Source: Pseudorhodoferax sp. Leaf265 (GTDB lineage: Bacteria > Pseudomonadota > Gammaproteobacteria > Burkholderiales > Burkholderiaceae_C). Taken from it: a DNA stretch of 64,000 nucleotides. Of the stretch, positions 43,719-51,908 are shown piece by piece. A program made the position numbers and the translations under genes. A model generated the notes under the pieces. It saw nothing but the letters and a program-made list of their open reading frames with translations. It was not told the DNA's origin and ran no database searches. Positions within the stretch are counted from its first letter, which is position 1. Each line of letters starts with the position of its first letter. Location of the stretch: positions 1 through 64,000 of the forward strand of contig NZ_LMMT01000018.1 in the NCBI RefSeq assembly GCF_001422365.1, in the 5' to 3' direction.

Positions 43719-44549
43719 CTACTTCTGCTGTGCTGCCGCCAGTTCCATGGCCTTCTTGCTGGTCTTGATGATGGAGCCGCGTGCCGCGATGCCGCCGTCG
43801 ATGGTCACGATGGTGCCGGTGATGTAGGCCGCGTGCTTGGAGGCCAGGAACAGCATGAGTTCGGCCACTTCCTGGGCCTCGGCCGGGCGGCCGCCCGGGT
43901 ACTGCAGGAACAACTCTTCCCAGCGGCCTTCGTCGCCCAGGTTGTCGAGCGCGCGGCGCTTCATGAGCTTGACCATGCGGTCGGTGGCCACCGGGCCGGG
44001 ATTCACGCCGACGACGCGGATGCCGTCGTCCAGGCTCACGCCGCCCAGCGCCTTGGTGAAGGCCATCACGGCCGCGTTGCCGGTGGAGCCGGCGATGTAG
44101 TTGGCGTCCCAGTTCTCGCCCGAGTTGCCGATGTCGTTGACGATCACGCCGTGGCCACGACGCTTCATGCGTGCGTAGACCAGTTGCGTGAGTTCCATGT
44201 AGCCCAGCACCTTGAGCGCGAAGCCGCGGCGCACCACGTCGAAGTCCAGCGACTCGATCGGGCCGGAGGGAATGTCGCCCGCGTTGTTGACGAGGATGTC
44301 GATGTCGCCCACGGCTTCGTCCAGCTGGCGCATGGCGCCCGGTGCGGCCAGGTCCATGGGGTGGATCGTCACGCGCACATCGTGCGCGGCCATGATGGCC
44401 TCGCGTGCCGCGGCCAGGGCCTCCCCGTCGCGCGCGGCCAGGTGCAGGTGGCAGCCGGCGGCGGCGAAGCTGTGCGCGGCGGCCAGCCCGATGCCCTTGG
44501 AGGCGCCCGTGATGAGTGCGGTCTGTCCGCTGAGGTCAAGAGTGATCAT
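43719..44549 (-). CDS. SDR oxidoreductase with non-canonical active site
   Basis: The 276-residue short-chain dehydrogenase has G-A-S-K-G-I-G-L for NAD(P) at residues 15-22 and V-N-N-A-G-D. At the catalytic site the Tyr is present, but the usual Y-x-x-x-K reads Y-I-A-G-S, followed by T-G-N-A-A. Loss of the active-site Lys is unusual, although the rest of the fold (V-N-P-G-P-V-A-T-D, G-T-I-V-T-I-D-G-G) is intact. It lies 31 bases after the GntR gene and is likely co-transcribed with it. Confidence 0.86.
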   Translation of the reverse strand: MITLDLSGQTALITGASKGIGLAAAHSFAAAGCHLHLAARDGEALAAAREAIMAAHDVRVTIHPMDLAAPGAMRQLDEAVGDIDILVNNAGDIPSGPIESLDFDVVRRGFALKVLGYMELTQLVYARMKRRGHGVIVNDIGNSGENWDANYIAGSTGNAAVMAFTKALGGVSLDDGIRVVGVNPGPVATDRMVKLMKRRALDNLGDEGRWEELFLQYPGGRPAEAQEVAELMLFLASKHAAYITGTIVTIDGGIAARGSIIKTSKKAMELAAAQQK

Positions 44550-44580
44550 GAGGTGAGGGAGAACGAAAGGAACGGGCGGC

Positions 44581-45330
44581 TCACAGGCCGGGAAGGTGCG
44601 TGGAAATCGCCGCGATCAGGTCGACCATGTCGTCCTGCAGCAGCGTCACGTGGTCGACGGCCGCGGCGAACGCGGCCTCGGGATCGTTGCGGTCGAGCGC
44701 GTCCAGGATGGCCTGGTGCTCGCCGATGGTGGCGGCCATGCGGCCGGGCTGGAAGGTCACATGCCGGCGGTACACCCCCACGCGCTTGCGCAGGCGGTGC
44801 GTCTGCTCGGACAGATAGCTGGTGTTGGAGGCGTCGTACAGCGCCTCGTGGAATTCGCGGTTGACCTCGTAAAAGCTTTCGTGGTCGCCGATTTCCAGCA
44901 ACTCCACCAGGCGCTTGTGGATGGCGACCAGGTTGGCGCGCTGCGCCGGCGTGGCGCGGCGCGCCGCGTACTTGGCGCACAGGCCTTCGCTGACGGCCAT
45001 CATCTGGAACATCTCGATCAGCACGGGCACCGAGATCGTCGCCACGCAGACGCCCTGGTGGCCGCGCATGTCGACCAGGCCGTTGCCGGCCAGCGACTTG
45101 AGCGCCTCGCGCAGCGGCGTGCGCGAGACCTGGAAGCGCTCGACGAGTTCGGCCTCGTCCAGCCGCGTGCCGGGCTTGAGCGCGCCGCTGACGATCAGGC
45201 CCTCCAGCGTTTCCTGCAGTTCGTCGGCCAGCGTGACGGACTTGTCCCGGGCGCGTTCGCGCGGCGTCGATGCCGGGGCCTTGCGCGCCTTGCCGCGGCG
45301 TGTCTTGTCGTTGGTGTCTACGGTCGTCAT
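44581..45330 (-). CDS. GntR-family regulator with FCD domain
   Basis: The 249-residue regulator has a basic leader (about 1-30), a winged helix (about 32-100: P-G-T-R-L-D-E-A-E-L-V-E-R-F-Q-V-S-R-T-P-L) and an FCD domain (about 108-235) whose E-F-H-E-A-L-Y-D helix carries a potential metal-ligand His. It is divergent from the aminotransferase operon and leads the SDR gene, so it probably regulates both sides. Confidence 0.88.
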   Translation of the reverse strand: MTTVDTNDKTRRGKARKAPASTPRERARDKSVTLADELQETLEGLIVSGALKPGTRLDEAELVERFQVSRTPLREALKSLAGNGLVDMRGHQGVCVATISVPVLIEMFQMMAVSEGLCAKYAARRATPAQRANLVAIHKRLVELLEIGDHESFYEVNREFHEALYDASNTSYLSEQTHRLRKRVGVYRRHVTFQPGRMAATIGEHQAILDALDRNDPEAAFAAAVDHVTLLQDDMVDLIAAISTHLPGL

Positions 45331-45538
45331 GTCGTTCTTGGACGGGGGTGGACGGTGGCGGTGGCACCCGCTGCACCGCGGTGGCCATCGACATATACGG
45401 TTCCGCAAAAGCAGTATCCATGCCACGGGAAGCGCAGCGCGACGGCCGCATTGCCGCGCCCTTCCTGGCGCGCTCTTGGTGCACCTCCCGGCAAAAATAC
45501 AAGAACGCCGTTTTTGGATGCACCGAATGCCTGCGCTG

Positions 45539-45557
45539 TGCACCCAAAAAGGGTGCA
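45539..45557. promoter_or_regulatory. Inverted repeat upstream of aminotransferase operon
   Basis: TGCACCC-AAAAA-GGGTGCA is perfect over seven pairs and lies about 55 bases before the aminotransferase start, in the 281-base gap divergent from the GntR gene. It may be an operator or a leader hairpin. No gene is seen in this gap. Confidence 0.35.
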
Positions 45558-45611
45558 GGAGCGAAAACACGGCGGCAAATGCATGGCATGGCATCTGCTT
45601 TGCACTCGCCG

Positions 45612-46769
45612 ATGACCGCCAACACCACCACCACCCCGCGCCCCTTCGAACTGCGCAACGCGTACTTCGACCGGCTCTGCAACACCCCCGGCCTGATGTG
45701 GCTGGGCCAGAACACCAACCACTTCGACCCGCATCCCTCGGTGCTCGAGGCCGCCGTCGCCGCACTGCAGGACGGCAGTTACCACGCCTACGCGCCGCCC
45801 TGCGGCTTCGAGGAACTGCGCCAGCTCATCGCCCTGGACGTGGGCGTGCCGGGCATGTCAGCCTTCGTGACCGACGGCGCCGTGGAAGCGCTCTACAACG
45901 TGTGCAGCAACATCTGCGCGCCGGACACCGATTTCGTCACCACCGACCCGAGCTGGGCCTGGCCCATGCACTTCGCGCGCAAGGCCGGCGCGCGCGTGGT
46001 GGAACTGCCGATCTACGAGGCGGCGCAGGGCTACAAGCTCACGCCCGAGCAACTGCGCGCGGCCGTGACCGACCAGACCCGCGTGATCTACCTCGTGGAC
46101 CCGAACAACCCGCTCGGCACCTGCCACACGGCGGCCGAGATCGAGGCCTTCTGCGACATCGCGCGCTCGGTCGGCGCCTACTTCATCCACGACGCCACGT
46201 ATTCGCAGTTCGCCGAGGGCTTCAGCCCCGCGCTGCGCTATTACCCCGAGAAGGCGATCCTGACCTACAGCTTCTCCAAGTGGCTGGGCCTGGCCGGCAT
46301 GCGCCTGGGCGCGGTGGTCGCCAACCCGGACATCATCGAGCTGCTGGCCACGGCGCCGCCGAACAACCTGGGCAGCAACGTGGTGTCGCAGCGCGCCGCC
46401 ATCGCCGGCCTCAGGAGCAAGGCCGCGTGGTTCCCCGGCGTGCTGGCCCGGCTGCGCGCCAACCAGAAGGCCGTGTACGAGGCGGTGCAGCGCATCCCGG
46501 GCCTGCACATCCCGGTCTACCCGTCCAACGCCAACCTGCTCGTGATCGAGACCGTGGACGCCGGCATCCGCCCCGAGGCGCTGGTCGAGGCCTACCAGCA
46601 GGAGGGCGTGATGATCCGCCAGGGCACCTACCACACCAAGCGCTTCGGCGACCGCTTCGTCAAGGTCAGCCTGAGCGTGCCCGAAGCCTGGGCCGCGCGC
46701 TTCTGCGAGCTGCTGCCGGCCATGGTCGAGAAGGCCCGCCGCATGCCCGTCTCCACCGCCCTGTTCTGA
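45612..46769 (+). CDS. Class I/II PLP-dependent aminotransferase
   Basis: The 385-residue fold-type I enzyme has Y-L-V-D-P-N-N-P-L-G, the aspartate in I-H-D-A-T-Y, cofactor Lys in Y-S-F-S-K-W-L-G-L and the Arg region M-I-R-Q-G-T-Y. Substrate is unknown. ATG 45612 was chosen for length and domain fit; in-frame ATGs at 45579 and 45588 are possible, and no start has a good ribosome binding site. It is the first gene of a six-gene plus-strand run ending with the bicupin. Confidence 0.85.
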   Translation: MTANTTTTPRPFELRNAYFDRLCNTPGLMWLGQNTNHFDPHPSVLEAAVAALQDGSYHAYAPPCGFEELRQLIALDVGVPGMSAFVTDGAVEALYNVCSNICAPDTDFVTTDPSWAWPMHFARKAGARVVELPIYEAAQGYKLTPEQLRAAVTDQTRVIYLVDPNNPLGTCHTAAEIEAFCDIARSVGAYFIHDATYSQFAEGFSPALRYYPEKAILTYSFSKWLGLAGMRLGAVVANPDIIELLATAPPNNLGSNVVSQRAAIAGLRSKAAWFPGVLARLRANQKAVYEAVQRIPGLHIPVYPSNANLLVIETVDAGIRPEALVEAYQQEGVMIRQGTYHTKRFGDRFVKVSLSVPEAWAARFCELLPAMVEKARRMPVSTALF

Positions 46770-46779
46770 GGTTCGCGCC

Positions 46780-47661
46780 ATGCCCATGATCACCACCCGC
46801 GACGGCACGCGCCTGCATGTCGAAGAAGCCGGCTCCGGCACGCCCATCGTGTTCGTGCACGAGTTCGGCGGCGACCACCGCAGCTGGGAACCGCAGATGC
46901 GCTACTTCACGCGGCGCTACCGCTGCATCACTTACGGCGCGCGCGGCTATCCGCCCTCGGACGTGCCCACCGATGTGGAGCGCTACTCGCAGGCGATCGC
47001 CACCGACGACATCGCCGACGTGATGACGGCCCTGGGCATCGCGAAGGCGCACATCGTCGGCCTGTCGATGGGCGGCTTCGCCACGCTGCATTTCGGCCTG
47101 CGCTACCCCGAGCGCGCGCTGTCGCTGGTGGTGGCCGGCGCCGGCTACGGTGCCGAGAAGCAGTACGAGGACTACTTCCGCAACGTCTCGCTGGAGGTGG
47201 CGCGCAAGTTCGAGGAGCTGGGCGCGGTGGAGTTCGCCAAGATCTATTCGACGGCCGCCTCGCGCATCGTGTTCCAGGTGAAGGACCCGCGCGGCTGGCA
47301 GGAGTTTGCGACCCAGCTGTCCGAGCATTCGGCCGTGGGCTCGGCCCGCACGATGCAGGGCGTGCAGGCGCGCCGGCCCTCCATCTACGACCTGGAAGCC
47401 GAGCTGCGACAGATGCAGGTGCCCACGCTGGTCGTGGTCGGCGACGAGGACGACCACTGCCTGCAGCCCGGCCTGTTCCTCAAGCGCACCGTGCCCGCCA
47501 GCGGCCTGCTGGTGCTGCCCAAGACCGGCCACACGCTCAACATCGACGAGCCCGCGCTGTTCAACCAGTTCGTGGCCGACTTCCTGGCCACGGTGGAGCA
47601 GAACAAGTGGTTGCCGCGCGACCCGCGCTCGGTGCCTGCCGAGATCATGAAAACGTCGTGA
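46780..47661 (+). CDS. Alpha/beta hydrolase
   Basis: The 293-residue hydrolase has V-H-E-F-G-G-D-H-R-S-W at the oxyanion hole, nucleophile Ser in G-L-S-M-G-G, Asp in V-V-G-D-E-D and His in K-T-G-H-T-L. It could hydrolyse an ester, lactone or carbamate-type intermediate, a role like that of RutD in pyrimidine breakdown. It overlaps the next gene by TGATG. Confidence 0.87.
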   Translation: MPMITTRDGTRLHVEEAGSGTPIVFVHEFGGDHRSWEPQMRYFTRRYRCITYGARGYPPSDVPTDVERYSQAIATDDIADVMTALGIAKAHIVGLSMGGFATLHFGLRYPERALSLVVAGAGYGAEKQYEDYFRNVSLEVARKFEELGAVEFAKIYSTAASRIVFQVKDPRGWQEFATQLSEHSAVGSARTMQGVQARRPSIYDLEAELRQMQVPTLVVVGDEDDHCLQPGLFLKRTVPASGLLVLPKTGHTLNIDEPALFNQFVADFLATVEQNKWLPRDPRSVPAEIMKTS

Positions 47662-48902
47662 TGGCCGCACCGTCCTCCTTCGTCAGCGAGCAGCGGCTGT
47701 GGGACAGCCTGCAGGCCATGGCGCGCTTTGGCGCCACGGCCGCGGGCGGTGTGAACCGGCAGGCGCTTTCCCAGGAAGACAGCGCGGCCCAGACGGAGTT
47801 GGTGCGCTGGGGCCAGTCCATCGGCATGCTGGCCAGCCGCGATGCGGCGGGCAATCTGTTCCTGCGCCTGCCCGGCAGCGACGCGAGCGCCGCGCCCGTG
47901 CTGAGCGGCTCGCACCTGGACAGCCAGCCCACGGGCGGCAAGTTCGACGGCGTCTACGGTGTGCTGGCGGCCTTCGAGGCCGCGCGCGCCATCCGCGCGA
48001 CCGGCGTGGCGCCGCGCCGATCCATCGACGTGGTGGCCTGGATGAACGAGGAGGGCTCGCGCTTCGCGCCCGGCATGATGGGCTCGGCCGTGTTCGCCGG
48101 CGACCGCCCGCTCGACACCATCCTGGCCGCGCAGGACGCTCAGGGCGTGCGCGTGGGCGAGGCCCTGGCGCTGCAGCAGGAACGGCTGGCCCACGTGCCG
48201 CTGCGCGCGCTGGGCGGTGCCGTGCACGCTTTCGTCGAGGCCCACATCGAACAGGGCCCGGTGCTCGAGCGCGAGGGCTTTCCGGTCGGCATCGTGAGCG
48301 GCATCCAGGGCAAGCACACCTTCCGCGTGGAGGTGATCGGCGAGGCCGCGCACGCCGGCACCTCGCAGCGCAGCGAACGCAAGGACGCGCTGCTGGCCGC
48401 CACCGGCATGGTGCAGGCGCTGGCCGCAGCCTTCCACGACTTTGATGACATCACCAAGTTCACGATCGGCCGCTTCGAGGTGTTGCCGAACGCGCCCTCG
48501 GTGGTGGCCGCCAAGGTGGTGTTCTCGATCGACCTGCGCCACCCCGACACGGCCCGGCTGCGCGCCATGAGCGCGCAGGTGGAGCACCTGTGCGCTGCCG
48601 CGCGCGGGCCCTGCGAGGTGCAGGTCCAGCGCCTGTCGGCCGCCGACTCGCTGGAGTTCCCCGAGGCGCTGCGCCAGCGCGCACGCGCGGTGGCCGACCG
48701 GCTCGCAACGCCTTGGCGCGACCTGCCCTCGGCCGCGGGCCACGACGCGCGCTACCTGCACGCGGTCACGCCCACGGCCATGCTGTTCGTGCCCTGCCAT
48801 CTGGGCATCACCCACAACGAGGCCGAGTCGGCCACGCCCTCGGACCTGGCCGCCGGCACGCGCGTGCTGGCCGACCTCTTGCTAGAACTTGCGAATGACT
48901 AA
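47661..48902 (+). CDS. Zn-dependent N-carbamoyl amino acid/allantoate-type amidohydrolase
   Basis: The 413-residue M20-fold enzyme is of the HyuC/AllC/beta-ureidopropionase group: G-S-H-L-D-S-Q-P-T-G-G-K-F-D-G, N-E-E-G-S-R-F, the H-I-E-Q-G-P-V-L-E motif and T-H-N-E-A-E. It removes carbamoyl or amidine groups from amino-acid-like substrates with release of ammonia and carbon dioxide. In this run it suggests that the pathway substrate contains a ureido or amide nitrogen. It overlaps both neighbours. Confidence 0.88.
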   Translation: MAAPSSFVSEQRLWDSLQAMARFGATAAGGVNRQALSQEDSAAQTELVRWGQSIGMLASRDAAGNLFLRLPGSDASAAPVLSGSHLDSQPTGGKFDGVYGVLAAFEAARAIRATGVAPRRSIDVVAWMNEEGSRFAPGMMGSAVFAGDRPLDTILAAQDAQGVRVGEALALQQERLAHVPLRALGGAVHAFVEAHIEQGPVLEREGFPVGIVSGIQGKHTFRVEVIGEAAHAGTSQRSERKDALLAATGMVQALAAAFHDFDDITKFTIGRFEVLPNAPSVVAAKVVFSIDLRHPDTARLRAMSAQVEHLCAAARGPCEVQVQRLSAADSLEFPEALRQRARAVADRLATPWRDLPSAAGHDARYLHAVTPTAMLFVPCHLGITHNEAESATPSDLAAGTRVLADLLLELAND

Positions 48903-49674
48903 GCCCGCCCACATCAGCGGCCCCGAGTGGCAGGCCCGCGTCGACCTCGCCGCCTGCTACCGCCTGGTCGCCCGGCTCGGCCTGGACGACATGATCTACA
49001 ACCACATCTCGATGCGCGTTCCGGGCAGGCCGGGGGAGTTCCTGCTGAACCCCTACGGCCTGCTGTTCGAGGAGATCACGGCCTCCAGCCTGGTGCGCAT
49101 CGACCTGCAGGGCCGCAAGCTGGAGGACACGCCCTACGAGGTCAACGCCGCGGCCTTCGTGATCCACGGCGCCATCCACGAGAGCCGGCACGACGCGCTG
49201 TGCGTGCTGCACACGCACTCGGACGCGAGCCTGGCGGTGTCGGCCCAGCCCGAGGGCCTGCTGCCGCTGTCGCAGTTCGCGATGCGCTTCTACCAGCGCC
49301 AGGCCTTCCACGGCTACGAGGGCGTGGCCATCGACCTGGACGAGCAGACGCGCCTGGTGCGCGACTTCGGCCAGCACCCGGTCATGCTGCTGCGCAACCA
49401 CGGCCTGCTGACCGTGGGCCGCACGGTGGGCGAGGCCTTCATGCTGCTGTACTACTTCGAGCGCGCCGCGCGCATCCAGCTGCAGATGCAGGCCGCGGTG
49501 GCCGGCGGCGCCGGGCCCATCGTCGTGCCACCGCATCCCGTGTGCGAGCACGCCGCGCGCCAGTTCTGGGAGCAGCACGGCGACATCCTGATCGCCGGCG
49601 AGCGCGAGTGGCCCGGCCTCATGCGCAAGCTGCGGCGCGACACGCCGCCCGGCACGCCGGCCCACGACGACTGA
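48895..49674 (+). CDS. Class II aldolase/adducin-family protein
   Basis: The 259-residue protein has the metal-binding H-T-H-S-D and the later R-N-H-G-L-L-T, with Y-N-H-I-S-M-R-V near residue 37. This is the class II aldolase/adducin domain found in fuculose-phosphate-type aldolases and decarboxylases. In this operon it may cleave or decarboxylate a late intermediate. ATG 48895 overlaps the preceding stop; a TTG at 48889 is less likely. Confidence 0.86.
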   Translation: MTKPAHISGPEWQARVDLAACYRLVARLGLDDMIYNHISMRVPGRPGEFLLNPYGLLFEEITASSLVRIDLQGRKLEDTPYEVNAAAFVIHGAIHESRHDALCVLHTHSDASLAVSAQPEGLLPLSQFAMRFYQRQAFHGYEGVAIDLDEQTRLVRDFGQHPVMLLRNHGLLTVGRTVGEAFMLLYYFERAARIQLQMQAAVAGGAGPIVVPPHPVCEHAARQFWEQHGDILIAGEREWPGLMRKLRRDTPPGTPAHDD

Positions 49675-49727
49675 GTTCCCCCTTTCCATCACCTTTCCCT
49701 CCTTTCTTTTTTCCGAGAGGCTCCCCC

Positions 49728-50741
49728 ATGAAGACGCGTCATTTCCTCAGCACCGTGGCCGCCGCCGTCGCGCTGGCCGCCCTCGCACCCATCGCGCAGG
49801 CGCAGACCAAGGAGCCTGTGAAGGCCAGCCTGCGCCTGAAGTGGCTCACGCAGACCCAGTTCGCGGGCTTCTACTACGCCCAGGCCAAGGGCTACTACAA
49901 GGACGAGGGCATCGACCTCACGATCAACCCGGGCGGCCCCAACCTGCTGACCGAGAACCTGGTGGCCACGGGCGCCGACACCTTCGGCCTGTCCGGCGGT
50001 TCGGACAGCGTGCTGGCCGGCGTGGACAAGGGCCTGCCCATCGTCTCCATCGGCGTGGCGCACCAGATCACGCCCTTCGTGTTCGTGACCAAGGCCGACA
50101 GCCCGATCAAAACGCTCAAGGACTTCGAGGGCAAGAAGGTCACGACCTGGTTCACGGGCGCCAACTACGTGCTGTTCGGCATGCTGGGCCAGGCCGGCAT
50201 CGACCGCGCCAAGGTGGACATCCAGCCGCAGCAGGTCAGCATGACGCCCTTCATCAACGGCGACACCGATGTGGCCACGGCCACGGTCTACAACGAGATG
50301 TGGGTCGTGAAGGACAAGCTCGGCGACAAGATCCGCAGCTTCCGCGCGGAAGACAGCGGCATCACCTTCCCGCGCGACACGCTGATCGTCTCCAAGGACA
50401 CGGCGCAGAAGAACCCCGAACTCGTGAAGGCCTTCCTGCGCGCCTCGATCAAGGGCTGGCGCGAGGCCGCGGCCAATCCGAAGGAGGCCGTGGACATCGT
50501 CATGAAGGTGGCGCCCACGCTGAACCGCGCGCAGCAGGAGTCCATGCTGACCGAGGCCTACAAGCTCATGACGGCCGGCAAGGCCAAGACCGAGGGCCTG
50601 TTCAACATCGACCCGACCGCGCTCAAGAGCGCGCACGACTTCCTGCTGGCCAACAAGGTGCTGACCAAGCCCGTCGACATCTCGGTGGCCTTCGACGACA
50701 GCTTTCTGAAGTCTCTGACGGCCGAGCAGCGCAAGCCCTGA
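49728..50741 (+). CDS. NMT1/THI5-type ABC substrate-binding protein
   Basis: The 337-residue secreted protein has a signal peptide (M-K-T-R-H-F-L-S...I-A-Q-A-Q) and the core L-K-W-L-T-Q-T-Q-F-A-G-F-Y-Y-A with G-G-P-N-L-L-T, typical of NMT1-like proteins that bind pyrimidines, riboflavin precursors, taurine or related heterocycles and sulfonates. Its permeases and ATPase are on the opposite strand at 53207-55615. Confidence 0.88.
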   Translation: MKTRHFLSTVAAAVALAALAPIAQAQTKEPVKASLRLKWLTQTQFAGFYYAQAKGYYKDEGIDLTINPGGPNLLTENLVATGADTFGLSGGSDSVLAGVDKGLPIVSIGVAHQITPFVFVTKADSPIKTLKDFEGKKVTTWFTGANYVLFGMLGQAGIDRAKVDIQPQQVSMTPFINGDTDVATATVYNEMWVVKDKLGDKIRSFRAEDSGITFPRDTLIVSKDTAQKNPELVKAFLRASIKGWREAAANPKEAVDIVMKVAPTLNRAQQESMLTEAYKLMTAGKAKTEGLFNIDPTALKSAHDFLLANKVLTKPVDISVAFDDSFLKSLTAEQRKP

Positions 50742-50786
50742 CATGGACCACCCCCGTTTGGATTTCTCACTGCGTGTAGAAATCCC

Positions 50787-50876
50787 ATCCCCCCTCCAGG
50801 GGGCGCCGCGAGCGGCCGGGCAGAGCCTGTTCCGCCGCGTCTGCTGGCATGGCCTGCTCCGCGGCCTTCGCAGCAG
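50787..50876. repeat. Dispersed palindromic repeat, copy B (between binding-protein and bicupin genes)
   Basis: 50845-50870 matches the reverse complement of 9407-9432 exactly over 26 bases. The preceding 45 or so bases (GGGCGC...AGCGGCC...CAGAGCC...GTTCCG) are similar with substitutions. It begins with a C6/G5 hairpin near 50789-50802. It fills most of the 194-base gap and holds no gene. Confidence 0.75.
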
Positions 50877-50935
50877 CGGCTTGCGTGCCAATTTCGTGCC
50901 CTGCGGTCGGTGCGCCAGCGCCGTGGAGGACTGAC

Positions 50936-51868
50936 ATGCCGGCGGCCATGCGCATGGCGGCCATGGGGCCGCAACGCCACCCCGCGCCGGCCGATGCGGC
51001 GCAGGCGCGCGCACGCTTCTTCAACTCGGCCAACGCCTTCAACATCCAGCTGCCGCCCGTGCCCTCGCACAGCTTCACGGCCGAGGCGCAGCGCGCCATG
51101 GACCCGAAGGCGCCGACCGGCTGGCAGCCCTGCGACCAGTCGCAGGCTCTGGGCGGCGGCACGCCCGCCACCACGCCGCTGATGCTGGCGCGCTATGCGC
51201 ACATCGCACCGGGCGAGACGCTGGCCTCGCACTTCGTGGCCACGGGCGCGATCTGGTACGTGATCGCGGGCAGCGGGCGCACGCAGGAAGGCGACGCCGC
51301 GCTGCTGGCCTGGTCGGCCGGCGATGTGTTCCAGGTGCCCGGCACGCGCGCGCTGCACCACACCGCCGGCGCCGAGGGCGCGACGCTGTGGGTCGTGACC
51401 GACGAGCCGCTGCTGGCCGCCGGTGGCTTCGCGGCGCCCGCGACCGACGAGGGTGTGGTGCACTACCCGGCGGCCGAGATCCAGCGCCAGCTCGCGCTGG
51501 TCTACGCCGCCGAACCCGAGGCCGAGACCTCCGGCCGTGCGCTGATCTTCTCGTCCGAGCTGCTGGAGAGCACGCACAACATCCACCGCACGATGACGCT
51601 GTCGCTGAACACGCTGCCGCCCGGCGACAGCCAGGCCGCGCACCGGCACAACTCCGCGGCCATCACACTGATCGTGGATGGGGAGGATTGCCACTCCATG
51701 GTGGACGGCGAACGCATCGCCTGGGACCGCTGGACGACCATGGTCACGCCGCCCGGTGCACCGCATTCGCACCACAACGGCGGCAGCACGCGGCGGGCCC
51801 TGTTCCTGATCGTGCAGGACGGGCAGTTCTACTACCGCGCACGGACCATGGGCTTCGCGCCGGTCTGA
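50936..51868 (+). CDS. Bicupin, gentisate-dioxygenase-like
   Basis: The 310-residue protein has two cupin domains. The first (about 75-165) has H-F-V-A-T-G-A-I-W-Y-V and V-F-Q-V-P-G-T; the second (about 215-300) has H-R-H-N-S and P-H-S-H-H-N-G with several possible metal-ligand His residues. Related proteins include gentisate and salicylate ring-cleaving dioxygenases, though this one may not act on an aromatic ring. Start ATG 50936 has GGAGG upstream; longer frames include repeat sequence. Confidence 0.82.
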   Translation: MPAAMRMAAMGPQRHPAPADAAQARARFFNSANAFNIQLPPVPSHSFTAEAQRAMDPKAPTGWQPCDQSQALGGGTPATTPLMLARYAHIAPGETLASHFVATGAIWYVIAGSGRTQEGDAALLAWSAGDVFQVPGTRALHHTAGAEGATLWVVTDEPLLAAGGFAAPATDEGVVHYPAAEIQRQLALVYAAEPEAETSGRALIFSSELLESTHNIHRTMTLSLNTLPPGDSQAAHRHNSAAITLIVDGEDCHSMVDGERIAWDRWTTMVTPPGAPHSHHNGGSTRRALFLIVQDGQFYYRARTMGFAPV

Positions 51869-51874
51869 CACAAC

Positions 51875-51904
51875 GCGACCGCCGTACAGCGGTCGCTCCT
51901 TTTC
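51875..51904. terminator. Terminator between convergent bicupin and monooxygenase genes
   Basis: GCGACCGC-CGTACA-GCGGTCGC is followed by TCCTTTTCT on the plus strand. The two converging transcripts meet here. Confidence 0.8.
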
Positions 51905-51908
51905 TGGT

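Noticed and set aside
50849-50935. N-terminal extension of the bicupin gene that looks like an Ala/Cys-rich signal peptide
   Set aside because: It is translated from copy B of the repeat. GGAGG before ATG 50936 marks the real start.
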